From NCBI RefSeq assembly GCF_000067205.1, contig NC_010170.1, positions 5,084,001 to 5,148,000 of the forward strand: DNA of 64,000 nt. Reading direction: 5' to 3'. Made by a program: the position numbers and the translations under genes. The notes beneath the pieces were generated by a model. The model had not been told where the DNA came from. It worked only from the letters and a program-made list of their open reading frames with translations, and did not search any database. Shown piece after piece: positions 52,775-61,534 of this stretch; position 1 is the stretch's first letter; the number at the start of each line of letters is the position of its first letter. This DNA comes from Bordetella petrii. GTDB taxonomy: Bacteria > Pseudomonadota > Gammaproteobacteria > Burkholderiales > Burkholderiaceae_B.

Positions 52775-53458
52775 ATGGCTGGCCACCCCGATCTGGAACC
52801 CCTGGTCCACACCTCGGTCAACGAAGCCGTCTACCGCCGGCTGCGCGACCACCTGATGCGGGGCGACTACGCCGCCGGCGAGGTGCTGGGCATACAAGAA
52901 CTGGCCGATGCCTTCGGCACCAGCGCCATGCCGGTGCGCGAGGCCCTGCGCCGACTGGCCGCGCAGCAGGCGCTGGAACCGATGAAAAGCCGGTCGATGC
53001 GGGTGCCAGTAGTTTCGCGGGCGCGGCTGGAAGACATCCGCCGCACCCGAGTCCTGATCGAAGGCACGGCGACGGCCTGGGCGGTTGAGCACATCGATGG
53101 CGATACGCTGGCCACCTTGCGCGGCCTGGCTGAGCAAATCGGCCAATCTCTGGCCAACCCCACGTCGGTGCGAGACGGCCTGGAACACAACCAGCTGTTT
53201 CACTTCACCATCTACCGCGCGGCCCAGTCGCCCTCGATGATGGCCATGATCGAAAGCCTCTGGCTGCAATCCGGTCCTTATCTGCGCGCCACCCGCGAGC
53301 TCATGCATTCCGACGAGCGGCCCACCGCCGAATTCCATGCCGCCATCGTGCAGGCCATCGAGCAGCGCGACGCCGGCAAGGCCCGCGTGGCCATGGAGCG
53401 CGACATCTGCTGGGCGTTCGACAAACTCACGGCCCACCGCGCCATGCTGGCTGGCTGA
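52775..53458 (+). CDS. GntR-family regulator (FCD subfamily) of sugar-acid operon
   Basis: This 227-residue regulator has an N-terminal winged helix (VNEAVYRRLRDHLMRGDYAAGEVL near 15-38, ELADAFGTSAMPVREALRRLAAQQAL near 42-67) and an FCD domain with the metal/effector His/Asp pattern (EHNQLFHFTIYRAAQSPSMM near 137, EFHAAIVQAIEQRDA near 187). It lies 18 bp ahead of an operon for uptake and breakdown of an acidic compound and probably represses it until the substrate binds. No ribosome site precedes the ATG at 52775; a palindrome occupies that place, so translation may be leaderless or the start may be further on. Confidence 0.85.
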   Translation: MAGHPDLEPLVHTSVNEAVYRRLRDHLMRGDYAAGEVLGIQELADAFGTSAMPVREALRRLAAQQALEPMKSRSMRVPVVSRARLEDIRRTRVLIEGTATAWAVEHIDGDTLATLRGLAEQIGQSLANPTSVRDGLEHNQLFHFTIYRAAQSPSMMAMIESLWLQSGPYLRATRELMHSDERPTAEFHAAIVQAIEQRDAGKARVAMERDICWAFDKLTAHRAMLAG

Positions 53459-53476
53459 TTCACCAAGGAAGCTCGC

Positions 53477-55189
53477 ATGTCACTGCACAAACACCGCTCG
53501 CGGATGGTCACCGACGGCCTGACCCGGGCGCCTCACCGGGCCTTTCTGCGCGCCACCGGGTTCGACGACGAAGCCCTGAAGAAATCAATCGTTGGCATTG
53601 TCAGTACCCAAGGCGAAAACACGCCCTGCTCGATGGCCCTGGCGCCCCAGGCGGACCGCGCCCGCCTGGGCGTGGCGGCCGGGGGCGGCGTGCCGGTCAG
53701 TTTTTCGACCATTTCGGTGTCGGATGGCACGTCCATGAACCATGCCGGCATGCGCATGAGCCTGCTTTCGCGCGAGGCGATCGCCGACAGCGTGGAAATG
53801 GTGATGCGCGGCCACGCCTATGACGGACTGGTGGCGTTCGCCGGCTGCGACAAGACGCTGCCCGCCATGATGATGGCGATCGTGCGCCTGAACGTGCCGG
53901 CGGTGTTTCTCTACGGCGGCGCGACGTTGCCCGGCCACGCGCTCGGCAAGCAGGCCACCATCCTGGACACCATCGAGGCAGTGGGCCGCGTGCAGCATGG
54001 CGGCATGACGGCCGCCGAGCTCAAGACCATGGAGCGTACTTGCACGCCATCGGCCGGCTCGTGCCCGGGCCAATTCACCGCCAACACCATGGCCATGGTC
54101 GGAGAAGCCCTGGGCTTGTCGCCCCTGGGCACCGCCATGATGCCCGCGGTGTACAGCGAACGCCTGGCCATCGCCCAGCGGGCCGGCGAACAAGTCATGC
54201 GCGCCCTGGCCCAAGGCGGCCCCCTGCCGCGCGACCTGGTCACGCGCGCCAGCCTGGACAATGCCTGCGCCGCGGTGGCTGCCACCGGCGGCTCGACCAA
54301 CGCGGCGCTGCACATTCCCGCCATCGCTCACGAAGCCGGCATCCGCTACACGCTGGATGACGTTGCCGCCGTATTCCAGCGCACGCCATTGATCGCGGAC
54401 TTGCAGCCGGGCGGACGCTTCCTGGCGCGCGACCTGCACGAAGCGGGCGGCGTGCCCGCCGTACTGAAAGCCCTGCTGGAAGGCGGTTATATCGACGGCA
54501 ACGTGCCGACGCTCGACGGCCGGCCGCTGGCGCGAGCCCTGGTCGACTTCGCCGGGCCGGACGGCGAGGTGGTGCGCCCCTGCTCGCGCGCGATCCACCC
54601 TTCGGGCGGCGTCACGGTGCTGAAAGGCAACCTCAGCCCGCAAGGCGCGCTGCTCAAGATCGCGGGCCTGAAATCGCTGCAATTCTCCGGGCCGGCGCGC
54701 GTGTTCGAAAACGAAGAAGACTGCATGCGCGCGGTGTCACAGCGCACCTACCAGCCCGGCGACGTGCTGGTCATCCGCAACGAAGGCCCCCAGGGCGGGC
54801 CGGGCATGAGAGAGATGCTCAGCGTGACCGCCGCACTGTATGGACAGGGCATGGGCGAAAAAGTGGCCCTGCTGACCGACGGCCGCTTCTCGGGCGCGAC
54901 GCGCGGGCTGTGCATCGGTTATGTGGGCCCCGAGGCCGCGGCGGGCGGCCCCATCGCCTTCGTTCGCGACGGCGACATCATCCATATCGACGCCCAGGCC
55001 AATACCTTGCGCGTCGAACTCAGCGACGCCGAACTGGCCGCCCGCCGCGCCAGCCATGTGCCGCCGGCACGGCCGCGCCTGGCCGGCGCGCTCGAAAAAT
55101 ACGCCTTGCTGGTGCGGCCGGCGCACGAAGGCGCCGTCACGCACTCGGGGGGATTGGATTGGCCCTACGAAACCCCGGAGGCCGAATGA
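53477..55189 (+). CDS. IlvD/Edd-family dehydratase (sugar-acid type)
   Basis: This Fe-S dehydratase of 570 residues has cluster cysteines in ENTPCSMAL near 47, AGCDKTLPAMMMA near 122 and SAGSCPGQFTANTMAMVGEALGL near 192-214. The C-terminal part has DGRFSGATRGLCIGYVGPEAAAGGPIAF near 472-499. IlvD proper serves valine/isoleucine synthesis, but placement in a catabolic operon with a TRAP importer and dehydrogenases points to an aldonic-acid dehydratase (arabonate, xylonate or C4 acid). It is 18 bp after the regulator; its stop overlaps the next ATG by 4 bp. Confidence 0.85.
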   Translation: MSLHKHRSRMVTDGLTRAPHRAFLRATGFDDEALKKSIVGIVSTQGENTPCSMALAPQADRARLGVAAGGGVPVSFSTISVSDGTSMNHAGMRMSLLSREAIADSVEMVMRGHAYDGLVAFAGCDKTLPAMMMAIVRLNVPAVFLYGGATLPGHALGKQATILDTIEAVGRVQHGGMTAAELKTMERTCTPSAGSCPGQFTANTMAMVGEALGLSPLGTAMMPAVYSERLAIAQRAGEQVMRALAQGGPLPRDLVTRASLDNACAAVAATGGSTNAALHIPAIAHEAGIRYTLDDVAAVFQRTPLIADLQPGGRFLARDLHEAGGVPAVLKALLEGGYIDGNVPTLDGRPLARALVDFAGPDGEVVRPCSRAIHPSGGVTVLKGNLSPQGALLKIAGLKSLQFSGPARVFENEEDCMRAVSQRTYQPGDVLVIRNEGPQGGPGMREMLSVTAALYGQGMGEKVALLTDGRFSGATRGLCIGYVGPEAAAGGPIAFVRDGDIIHIDAQANTLRVELSDAELAARRASHVPPARPRLAGALEKYALLVRPAHEGAVTHSGGLDWPYETPEAE

Positions 55190-56094
55190 GCGCCGCATTG
55201 GCATTTTGCGGCACCGGCCTCATGGGCGCGCCCATGGTGCGCCGGCTGCTGGCGGCAGGGCATCGCGTGCGGGTCTGGAACCGCAGCCCCGACAAAGCCC
55301 GCGCGCTGGCGGCCGACGGCGCCGAGCCTGCCGACACGCCGGCCGAAGCCGCCGACGGCTGCGCCGGTGTATTCCTGTGCCTGACCGACGAGCGCGCCGT
55401 GCAGGACACCGTGTTTGGCGCCCAGGGCGTACATCGCGCCCGCGGCGCCTGGCTGGTCGATCATTCCAGCATTGCCCCTGAAGCGGCGCGCCGCTTTGCA
55501 GCACAGCTGCAGCAAATCAACGGACGCACCTGGATCGATGCGCCGGTCTCGGGCGGCGTGGCGGGGGCGCGGGCCGGCACGCTGTCGGTCATGGCGGGCG
55601 GTCCGGCCGATGCCATCCAGGCAGCCTCCGCATGCATGCGAGCGTACGCGGCGCGCATTACCCGCATGGGCCCGGTAGGCGCAGGGCAGATCGCCAAGCT
55701 GTGCAACCAGACCATTGTCGCCAGCACCGTCAACGCGATCGCCGAGGCCGTGGCGCTGGCGCAGCGCAGCGGCATCGATGCGGCCACGCTGAATACCGCC
55801 CTGGCCGGTGGCTGGGCCGACTCGGTCCTGCTGCAGATCTTCGTGCCGCGCATGACCGCTGCCGTCGAGCAGCCTCTGGGCACGGTGGACACCATGCTCA
55901 AAGACGTAGAGAACATAGCGGCGCTGGCGCGCGCCACCCACACCGAGCTGGCCGGCCTGAATGGCGTGCTGGCCAGCTACCGGGCCGCCGCCGCGCAGGG
56001 CCTGGGACCGGCCGACCTGTCGGACATCGTGCGCGTGGCCTGGCCCGAGCGGCCGCACGGGCACGGGCACGGGCACGGGCACGGGCAGCCATGA
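55186..56094 (+). CDS. β-hydroxyacid dehydrogenase (HIBADH/tartronate semialdehyde reductase family)
   Basis: This 302-residue NAD(P)-dependent enzyme has LAFCGTGLMGAPMVRRLLAAGHRV near 5-28 (Rossmann GxGxxG), DAPVSGGVAGARAGTLSVMAGG near 119-140 (substrate-binding motif) and GPVGAGQIAKLCNQTIVAS near 163-181 with the catalytic Lys. It oxidises or reduces a 3-hydroxyacid such as 2-hydroxy-3-oxopropionate. The C-terminus ends in (HG)5QP, encoded by five CACGGG hexamers. ATG at 55186 overlaps the dehydratase stop (ATGA). It probably works in the same pathway as its neighbours. Confidence 0.85.
   Translation: MSAALAFCGTGLMGAPMVRRLLAAGHRVRVWNRSPDKARALAADGAEPADTPAEAADGCAGVFLCLTDERAVQDTVFGAQGVHRARGAWLVDHSSIAPEAARRFAAQLQQINGRTWIDAPVSGGVAGARAGTLSVMAGGPADAIQAASACMRAYAARITRMGPVGAGQIAKLCNQTIVASTVNAIAEAVALAQRSGIDAATLNTALAGGWADSVLLQIFVPRMTAAVEQPLGTVDTMLKDVENIAALARATHTELAGLNGVLASYRAAAAQGLGPADLSDIVRVAWPERPHGHGHGHGHGQP
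56056..56085 (+). repeat. Hexanucleotide repeat (CACGGG)5
   Basis: Five exact copies of CACGGG code for alternating His-Gly at the end of the β-hydroxyacid dehydrogenase. Copy-number change would add or remove His-Gly pairs without a frameshift. Confidence 0.9.
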
Positions 56095-56164
56095 TGACGC
56101 CGCCCGCCTGCCTGTCGCCGTCCATGCCACACGTGGCCGCGCGATGCGATTCCGGAGTATCGCC

Positions 56165-57118
56165 ATGAATATTCTCGTCACAGGAGCCAACGGCTATATC
56201 GGCAGGGAACTGGCGCGCCAGCTGTGCGCCATGCCGGCCGTGGCCGGATACGAGGCCACCGGTACCATCACGCTGTGCGACCTGGCCTTTGACGCGCCCC
56301 CCAGCGACCCGCGCGTGCGGTGCATCGAAGGCAACTTTGCCGACTCCGCCACGCTGGCCGCCATGACCGAGCCGGCGCCGGACTTGGTGTTTCACCTGGC
56401 CAGCATCGCCAGCGGCCGGGCCGAGCAGGAATTCGAACTGGGATTGCAGGTCAACCTGGAGGGCTCGCTGCGCCTGCTGGAGCGGCTGCGCCGGCAAGGC
56501 CGCGCCCCCGCGCTGGTATTCACCAGCAGCATCGCGGTATTCGGCGCCCCGCTGCCCGAACAGGTCGACGATCACACGCCGCTGGCGCCAGCCCTGAGCT
56601 ATGGCGCGCACAAGTACGCCATGGAGATACTGCTGGCCGACTACACGCGCCGCGGTTTCGTGCGCGCGCGCGCCGTGCGCCTGCCGGGCATCGTTCCGCG
56701 GCCGCCGGTATCCAACGGTGCCTGGTCGGCGTTTTCCAGCACGCTGATACGGTCGCTGGCCGCAGGCCAGCCCTGCACCATGCCGGTCAGTCCGCAAGCC
56801 ACGCTCTGGCTCATGTCGCTGTCGTGCTGCGTGGCCAACCTATTGCACGCCGCCAGGCTCGCCACGCTGCCTCCCGGCGAGCTTACGGCCTGGACCCTGC
56901 CCGCCCTGCGCGTATCGGTGCAAGAAATCGTGCAGGCTTTCGACGCGCGCAGCGGCGACCAGGCCAGCAAGTTGGTGCGCTATGCGCCCGATCCGGCCAT
57001 CGAAGCGCAGTTCGGGGCGCAGCCCCCTTTGCATACCCCGGCCGCAGAAGCCGCGGGGTTTCGCCATGACGGCGACCTGTCGGCGCTGCTCGGCAGCGCG
57101 GCGCCCATACCACCATAG
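56165..57118 (+). CDS. NAD-dependent epimerase/dehydratase family protein, DenD-like
   Basis: This 317-residue extended SDR protein begins MNILVTGANGYIGRELARQL, has DLVFHLASIASGRAEQEFELGLQVNLEGS near 74-102, and FTSSIAVFGAPLP near 119 with the catalytic Ser. YGAHKYAMEILLADYTRRG near 142-160 supplies YxxxK, and RLPGIVPRPP near 168 follows. The pattern matches D-erythronate dehydrogenase (DenD), which oxidises a C4 sugar acid at C2. ATG at 56165 follows GGAG. With IlvD-type and HIBADH-type genes upstream and a TRAP importer downstream, it would be the first oxidising step of a sugar-acid pathway (inference). Confidence 0.8.
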   Translation: MNILVTGANGYIGRELARQLCAMPAVAGYEATGTITLCDLAFDAPPSDPRVRCIEGNFADSATLAAMTEPAPDLVFHLASIASGRAEQEFELGLQVNLEGSLRLLERLRRQGRAPALVFTSSIAVFGAPLPEQVDDHTPLAPALSYGAHKYAMEILLADYTRRGFVRARAVRLPGIVPRPPVSNGAWSAFSSTLIRSLAAGQPCTMPVSPQATLWLMSLSCCVANLLHAARLATLPPGELTAWTLPALRVSVQEIVQAFDARSGDQASKLVRYAPDPAIEAQFGAQPPLHTPAAEAAGFRHDGDLSALLGSAAPIPP

Positions 57119-57159
57119 CAGCCCTGAGCATAAAACCGAGACCCTACCGAGGAGACACC

Positions 57160-58185
57160 ATGATCAAATCCCTGGCCATCATCCTTACCGCCGGCGCGGC
57201 CCTGGCCGCGCCGCTGGCTGCCCATGCGCAGAAAGTTGAGCTGACCGTGTCCAGCTGGCTGCCCCCCACGCACGCCGTCGTCGCCGACTTCCTGGTGCCT
57301 TGGGGGCAGGAAATCGAAAAAGCGACCGAGGGCCGGGTCACGTTGCGCCTGCTGCCTAAGCCGGTCACCAACCCGGCGGGCCATTTCGATGCGGTGCGCG
57401 ACGGCCTGGTGGACATCTCCTTCGTGTCGCACGCCTATTATCCGGGCCGGTTCCAATTGACCAAGTTCGCCGTCATGCCGTTTTCGGGCAACACGGCCGT
57501 GTCCCGCTCGGTCGCGGCGTGGGACACCTACGAGAAATACCTGTTGAAAGCCGACGAGCACAAAGGCGTGAAACTGCTGGGCATCTACGCGCACGGGCCG
57601 GGCATCACGTTCACGACCAGCAAGACCGTCGCCCGCATCGAGGACTACCAGGGGCTGAAGATCCGCGTGGGCGGCGGCATGGCGGCCGACGTGGCCAAGG
57701 CTGTGGGCGCCACGCCGATTGCCAAGCCGGCTCCCACCTCGTACGAACTGCTCAGCACGGGCGTCGTGGACGGCGTTTTCTTCCCGGCCGAATCCCTGGT
57801 TTCGTTCAAGCTGGACGGCATCATCAAGCATGCCACCGTCTTCCCCGGCGGCCTGTATTCCGACACGCACGCGGTCATCATGAACCCCGACGCCTTCGCA
57901 CGCCTGTCGAAGCACGACCAGGCGGCCCTGCTGAAGTTGTCGGGCCGCCACCTTGCCGAACTGGCCGGCAAAGCATGGGACAAACACGATGCCGAAGCCC
58001 ACAAGGTGCTGGACGGCGGCGGCATACAGGTCGTGAAAGCCGACGATGCCCTCGTGGCAGCCGTGCGCGAGCGCACGCAGGGCTTCGAGCAAACCTGGCT
58101 GGACGCCGCCGCCGCGAAAAACATCGACGGGCCGGCGGCGCTCGCGGCATTTCGCGCCGAGATCAAGCAGCTCGACAATCAATGA
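57160..58185 (+). CDS. TRAP transporter solute-binding protein (DctP family)
   Basis: This periplasmic protein of 341 residues has a Sec signal (IILTAGAALAAPLAAHAQ, cleavage near 24). DctP-family features are LTVSSWLPPTHAVVADFLVPWGQEIEKATEGRV near 28-60, YQGLKIRVGGGMAADVAKAVGATPI near 164-188 with the conserved Arg that binds carboxylates, and STGVVDGVFFPAESL near 200. It captures an organic acid and delivers it to the DctQM membrane parts encoded next. GAGGAG precedes the ATG. Operon position suggests the ligand is the acid degraded by the upstream enzymes. Confidence 0.93.
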   Translation: MIKSLAIILTAGAALAAPLAAHAQKVELTVSSWLPPTHAVVADFLVPWGQEIEKATEGRVTLRLLPKPVTNPAGHFDAVRDGLVDISFVSHAYYPGRFQLTKFAVMPFSGNTAVSRSVAAWDTYEKYLLKADEHKGVKLLGIYAHGPGITFTTSKTVARIEDYQGLKIRVGGGMAADVAKAVGATPIAKPAPTSYELLSTGVVDGVFFPAESLVSFKLDGIIKHATVFPGGLYSDTHAVIMNPDAFARLSKHDQAALLKLSGRHLAELAGKAWDKHDAEAHKVLDGGGIQVVKADDALVAAVRERTQGFEQTWLDAAAAKNIDGPAALAAFRAEIKQLDNQ

Positions 58186-58258
58186 CTGTGGCCGGAAACG
58201 GCCGGCAGACCCCGCCCGGCCATCCGGGCAGGGCGGGGACCGTTATTGCGAGAACGCC

Positions 58259-58744
58259 ATGAAACACCTTAACTGCGCCATCGTGGCGGCGCTGAAGGCC
58301 ATCGCGGTGGTCAGCCTGTGCGGCATGAGCCTGTTGACCGTGATCGACGCGGCGGGCCGCTATCTGCTGAACCGGCCCATCATCGGCTCGGTCGAACTGG
58401 TCGAGCTGCTGATGATCGCGGTGATCTTCTCCAGCGTTCCCCTGATGACGCGCGCGCGCGGCCACATCACGGTAGACGGCTTCAGCCATTTGTTCTCGGC
58501 CCGGGCAGTACGCCTGCAAGACCGATTCGGCGCACTGCTGGCCACGCTGGTCAGCGGCTTCCTGGCGTGGGTGACCTGGGCCAAGGCCGAGAGCACGGCC
58601 GAATATGGCGACATCACCGCCATGCTGAGCATTCCGCTCGCCCCGTTCGTCTATTTCATGGCGGTCATGCTTGCCCTGGATGCGATCTGCCACGCAGCCA
58701 ATTTCTTCTACGCCGGGCCCGCCACAGGAAGCCATAAATCATGA
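58259..58744 (+). CDS. TRAP transporter small permease (DctQ)
   Basis: This 161-residue inner-membrane protein has four helices and the DctQ signature LTVIDAAGRYLLNRPIIGSVELVELLMIAVIF near 25-56, followed by TRARGHITVDGF near 62. It pairs with DctM for sodium-driven uptake. ATG at 58259 is used. Its stop overlaps the DctM start by 4 bp (ATGA). Confidence 0.92.
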   Translation: MKHLNCAIVAALKAIAVVSLCGMSLLTVIDAAGRYLLNRPIIGSVELVELLMIAVIFSSVPLMTRARGHITVDGFSHLFSARAVRLQDRFGALLATLVSGFLAWVTWAKAESTAEYGDITAMLSIPLAPFVYFMAVMLALDAICHAANFFYAGPATGSHKS

Positions 58745-60033
58745 CCGAATCGCTGCTAGCCCTGGGCGCCATGCTGACGCTGGTATTCCTGCGCGTTCCT
58801 GTGGCGTTCGCCATGGCGCTGGTGGGGTTCATCGGCCTGGGCCTGTTGCGCAACTGGCATTCCGCCTATGCCATGGCGGGTTCCGTCATCTATGAAAGTG
58901 GGTTCCAGTATTTGCTGTCGGTGTTGCCGCTGTTCATCCTGATGGGCAATTTCGTGACCCAGTCGCGCATGTCGCGCGAACTCTATACGGCGGCCCACGC
59001 CGTGCTGGGGCACCGCCGGGGCGGGCTGGCCATGTCGACCATCGTCGCCTGCGGCGGCTTCGGCGCGATCTGCGGCTCCAGCCTCGCCACCGCGGCCACC
59101 ATGGCCAAGGTCGCCTACCCGGAAATGCGCCGCATAGGCTACAGCGAAAAACTGGCTGCCGGCTCGATCGCCGCGGGCGGCACGCTGGGCATCCTGATCC
59201 CGCCCTCCATCATCATGGTGGTGTATTGCCTGCTGACCGAGCAGAGCATCGGCAAAATGTTCGCCGCCGGCGTGCTGCCCGGCCTGCTGGCCATTGCCTG
59301 CTACATGGGCGCCGTGGCCTGGGTCGTGCGCCGCGACCCCGCCGCCGGCCCGAAGGGCGAACGCAGTACGTGGCCACAGATCCGCCAGGCGCTGGGCCAG
59401 GTATGGAGCGTGCTGGCGCTGATCGCCATGCTGATGGGCGGCATTTATGCCGGCGTGTTCACTCCCGCGGAGGCGGCCGGTATCGGCGCGTTCCTGGGCT
59501 TTGTCTTCGCATGCAGCCGCCGCAGCATGAGCTGGCGCACCTTCGTCGAGGTGGTGGTCGAGTCGGCCAAGACCACCGGCATGATATTCCTGGTGATGAT
59601 CGGCGCGCTGATGCTGGCCAACTTCATCAATTTCACCTCATTGCCCGGCGACCTGCTCGAACTGGTGGAACGCTATCACCTAAGCCCGCTCGCTGTGATC
59701 TTCGCCATTTGCGGCATCTACATCGTGCTGGGCTGCGTGCTGGAAAGCATGTCGATGATTCTGCTGACCGTGCCGGTGTTCTACCCGCTGGTGCAGAGCC
59801 TGGGGTTCGACCTGATCTGGTTCGGCATCATCGTGGTCGTGGTCACCGAGATCAGCTTCATCACGCCGCCGTTCGGCATGAATGTGTTCGTGCTGCGCGG
59901 CTTGCTGCCCGGCGTCAGTACGCAGACCATCTTTCGCGGCGTGGCGCCCTTCGTAGTAAGCGATATCGGGCGGCTGACCGTACTGATCCTGTTTCCGGCG
60001 ATATCGCTGTACTTGCCCCAATTCGTGAGCTAG
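58741..60033 (+). CDS. TRAP transporter large permease (DctM)
   Basis: This 430-residue inner-membrane protein has about twelve helices. Family motifs are LPLFILMGNFV near 61, GGFGAICGSSLATAATMAKVAYPEM near 100-124, AAGGTLGILIPPSIIMVVYCLLTEQSIGKMF near 141-171 and FTPAEAAGIGAFLG near 240, with EISFITPPFGMNVFVL near 370. It is the ion-coupled transport subunit of the TRAP system and the last gene of the sugar-acid operon. Confidence 0.95.
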   Translation: MTESLLALGAMLTLVFLRVPVAFAMALVGFIGLGLLRNWHSAYAMAGSVIYESGFQYLLSVLPLFILMGNFVTQSRMSRELYTAAHAVLGHRRGGLAMSTIVACGGFGAICGSSLATAATMAKVAYPEMRRIGYSEKLAAGSIAAGGTLGILIPPSIIMVVYCLLTEQSIGKMFAAGVLPGLLAIACYMGAVAWVVRRDPAAGPKGERSTWPQIRQALGQVWSVLALIAMLMGGIYAGVFTPAEAAGIGAFLGFVFACSRRSMSWRTFVEVVVESAKTTGMIFLVMIGALMLANFINFTSLPGDLLELVERYHLSPLAVIFAICGIYIVLGCVLESMSMILLTVPVFYPLVQSLGFDLIWFGIIVVVVTEISFITPPFGMNVFVLRGLLPGVSTQTIFRGVAPFVVSDIGRLTVLILFPAISLYLPQFVS

Positions 60034-60287
60034 CGGCCCGCCACGGCCTCCCCGGGCCGCGGTGCGACCAGCCGCTGGCTGAAGCGCTGCACCGCCGGGC
60101 CCGTTGCCAGCATGATCATGAAGGCCGCCGGCCAGGCGGCAAAAAAGGCCCGCGCCCATTGCGCGGCGAAGTCCGGGCCCAGGCCCAGATTCATCCACGA
60201 CACCCACCCGGTCATCAACATCGACATCAGGCAGGACATCAACAAAGCAAAAATGAAACGCAGGCGAGTGGGGTTGATGGTGGCCAT
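60030..60287 (-). CDS. DUF2798 small membrane protein
   Basis: This 85-residue protein has two membrane helices: LRFIFALLMSCLMSMLMTGWVSWMNLG near 9-35 and FFAAWPAAFMIMLATGPAVQ near 48-67, with GLGPDFAAQWARA between them. This is the DUF2798 pattern; function is unknown. Its start codon at 60287 lies on the border of a LysR remnant read on the other strand. The stop overlaps the end of dctM by 4 bp, so the genes converge without a spacer. Confidence 0.72.
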   Translation of the reverse strand: MATINPTRLRFIFALLMSCLMSMLMTGWVSWMNLGLGPDFAAQWARAFFAAWPAAFMIMLATGPAVQRFSQRLVAPRPGEAVAGR

Positions 60288-60519
60288 GGCCGAGGCCGGG
60301 CTGGGCATCATGTACTGCCCGCACACGCTCACCCGCGAAGCGCTGGCCAGCGGCCGCCTGCAACGCGTGCTGACCGGCTGGCGCACGCCGCACCGCACCC
60401 TGTACGCGGTCTGGCCGCAACAGCAGTTGCCACGCAAAGTGCGCGCGCTGCTCGAACACTTGTCGGACTTCGCCCGGCAGACGCCGCTGCTGCAGGGCGA
60501 CGAAGCGCCTGCCGCGTAA
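60286..60519 (+). pseudogene. LysR-family regulator, C-terminal remnant
   Basis: This frame reads MAEAGLGIMYCPHTLTREALASGRLQRVL … TLYAVWPQQQLPRKVRALLEHLSDF, the last ~78 residues of a LysR-type effector domain. The N-terminal DNA-binding helix and most of the effector domain are missing, replaced by the DUF2798 gene on the other strand. It cannot be a working regulator. It marks a deletion or rearrangement breakpoint close to 60280. Confidence 0.8.
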
Positions 60520-60537
60520 CGTACCCCTTAGTTCGCC

Positions 60538-61476
60538 TTAGTACCCCTTGGCCGGATCGTACAAGTTCGGCAGCGGCTCGCCTGCCTCGCAGCGGCGGAT
60601 CAGCTCGGCCACGTAGCGGGCGCGTTCGCGCCGGGTGGGCGTGGCGGCGCAATGCGGCGTGATCATCACGCCCGGATGCCGCCACAGTGGCGAGTCGGCC
60701 GGCAGGGGTTCGGCCTCGAAGACATCCAGCACCGCTTGCGACAACTGGCCGCTGTCCAGCGCGGCCAGCAGGTCTGGCTCGACCATGTGCGAGCCGCGCC
60801 CCACGCTGATCAACGCCGCGCCGCGCGGCAGTTGCGCCAGGGTCTCGGCGCCCAGGATGCCGCGCGTGGCCTCGGTGCCAGGCAGCAGGCAAACCAGGAT
60901 GTCGGTGCGGGCCAGGAACGCCGGCAGTTGCTGCGGCCCGCCATAGGTGTCCACGCCGGCGATCGGGGCGGGCGCCCGCGACCAGCCGGCGGTGGGAAAG
61001 CCCGTGCGCGCCAGCAGCGCGGCGGTGGCCGAGCCCAGGTAACCCAGCCCCATGACGCCGACCCGCATATCGCGCATCATGCGCGGCACCTCGGGCGTGT
61101 CCCAGCGGCAGATGGCCTGGTCGTTGGCGAAACGCTTGAACTCCTTGGTAATGGCTAGCGCCGCGGCCAGCACGAACTCGCTCATTTCGCCGGCCGTTTC
61201 CTGCGTAACCAGCCGCGCAATCGGCACATGGGCCGGCAATTGCGGATCAGCCAGAATGTGGTCAACGCCCGCGCCCGAACTGATGATGAGCTTCAGGTTG
61301 GGAAACGACGCCAGCCAGCCGGGGTCGGGTTCCCACACCAACGCATAGCCGACCTGCCCGGGGTCGGCCACGGGCTCGTGGCGGCCGCTGATCTGCAGGC
61401 CGGGCGCGAACTCGCGGAAATGCTCGCTCCATTCGGGCAGGGCCTGCGCCCCCCCAGACTTGATCACCAACTGCAT
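60538..61476 (-). CDS. D-2-hydroxyacid dehydrogenase (GhrA-like glyoxylate/hydroxypyruvate reductase)
   Basis: This 312-residue NAD(P)H-dependent enzyme has LKLIISSGAGVDHILAD near 61-77, RVGVMGLGYLGSATAALLARTGF near 137-159 (Rossmann), LLPGTEATRGILGAETLAQLPRGAALISVGRG near 197-228 with the catalytic Arg further on at about 240, DVFEAEPLPADSPLWRHPGVMITPHCA near 242-268 with Glu and His. It reduces glyoxylate, hydroxypyruvate or another 2-ketoacid in the cytoplasm. It is 58 bp downstream of the binding-protein gene on the same strand, so cotranscription is possible. Confidence 0.88.
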   Translation of the reverse strand: MQLVIKSGGAQALPEWSEHFREFAPGLQISGRHEPVADPGQVGYALVWEPDPGWLASFPNLKLIISSGAGVDHILADPQLPAHVPIARLVTQETAGEMSEFVLAAALAITKEFKRFANDQAICRWDTPEVPRMMRDMRVGVMGLGYLGSATAALLARTGFPTAGWSRAPAPIAGVDTYGGPQQLPAFLARTDILVCLLPGTEATRGILGAETLAQLPRGAALISVGRGSHMVEPDLLAALDSGQLSQAVLDVFEAEPLPADSPLWRHPGVMITPHCAATPTRRERARYVAELIRRCEAGEPLPNLYDPAKGY

Positions 61477-61534
61477 GAGTGCCGGATTTCCCTTTTCGAA
61501 CAGCCGCGCGGCCTGGTGCGCGCGCGGCCCCGTA

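Noticed and set aside
60112..60285. N-terminal extension of the LysR remnant
   Set aside because: These codons are antisense to the DUF2798 gene and show no LysR similarity; only the part from 60286 on resembles LysR.
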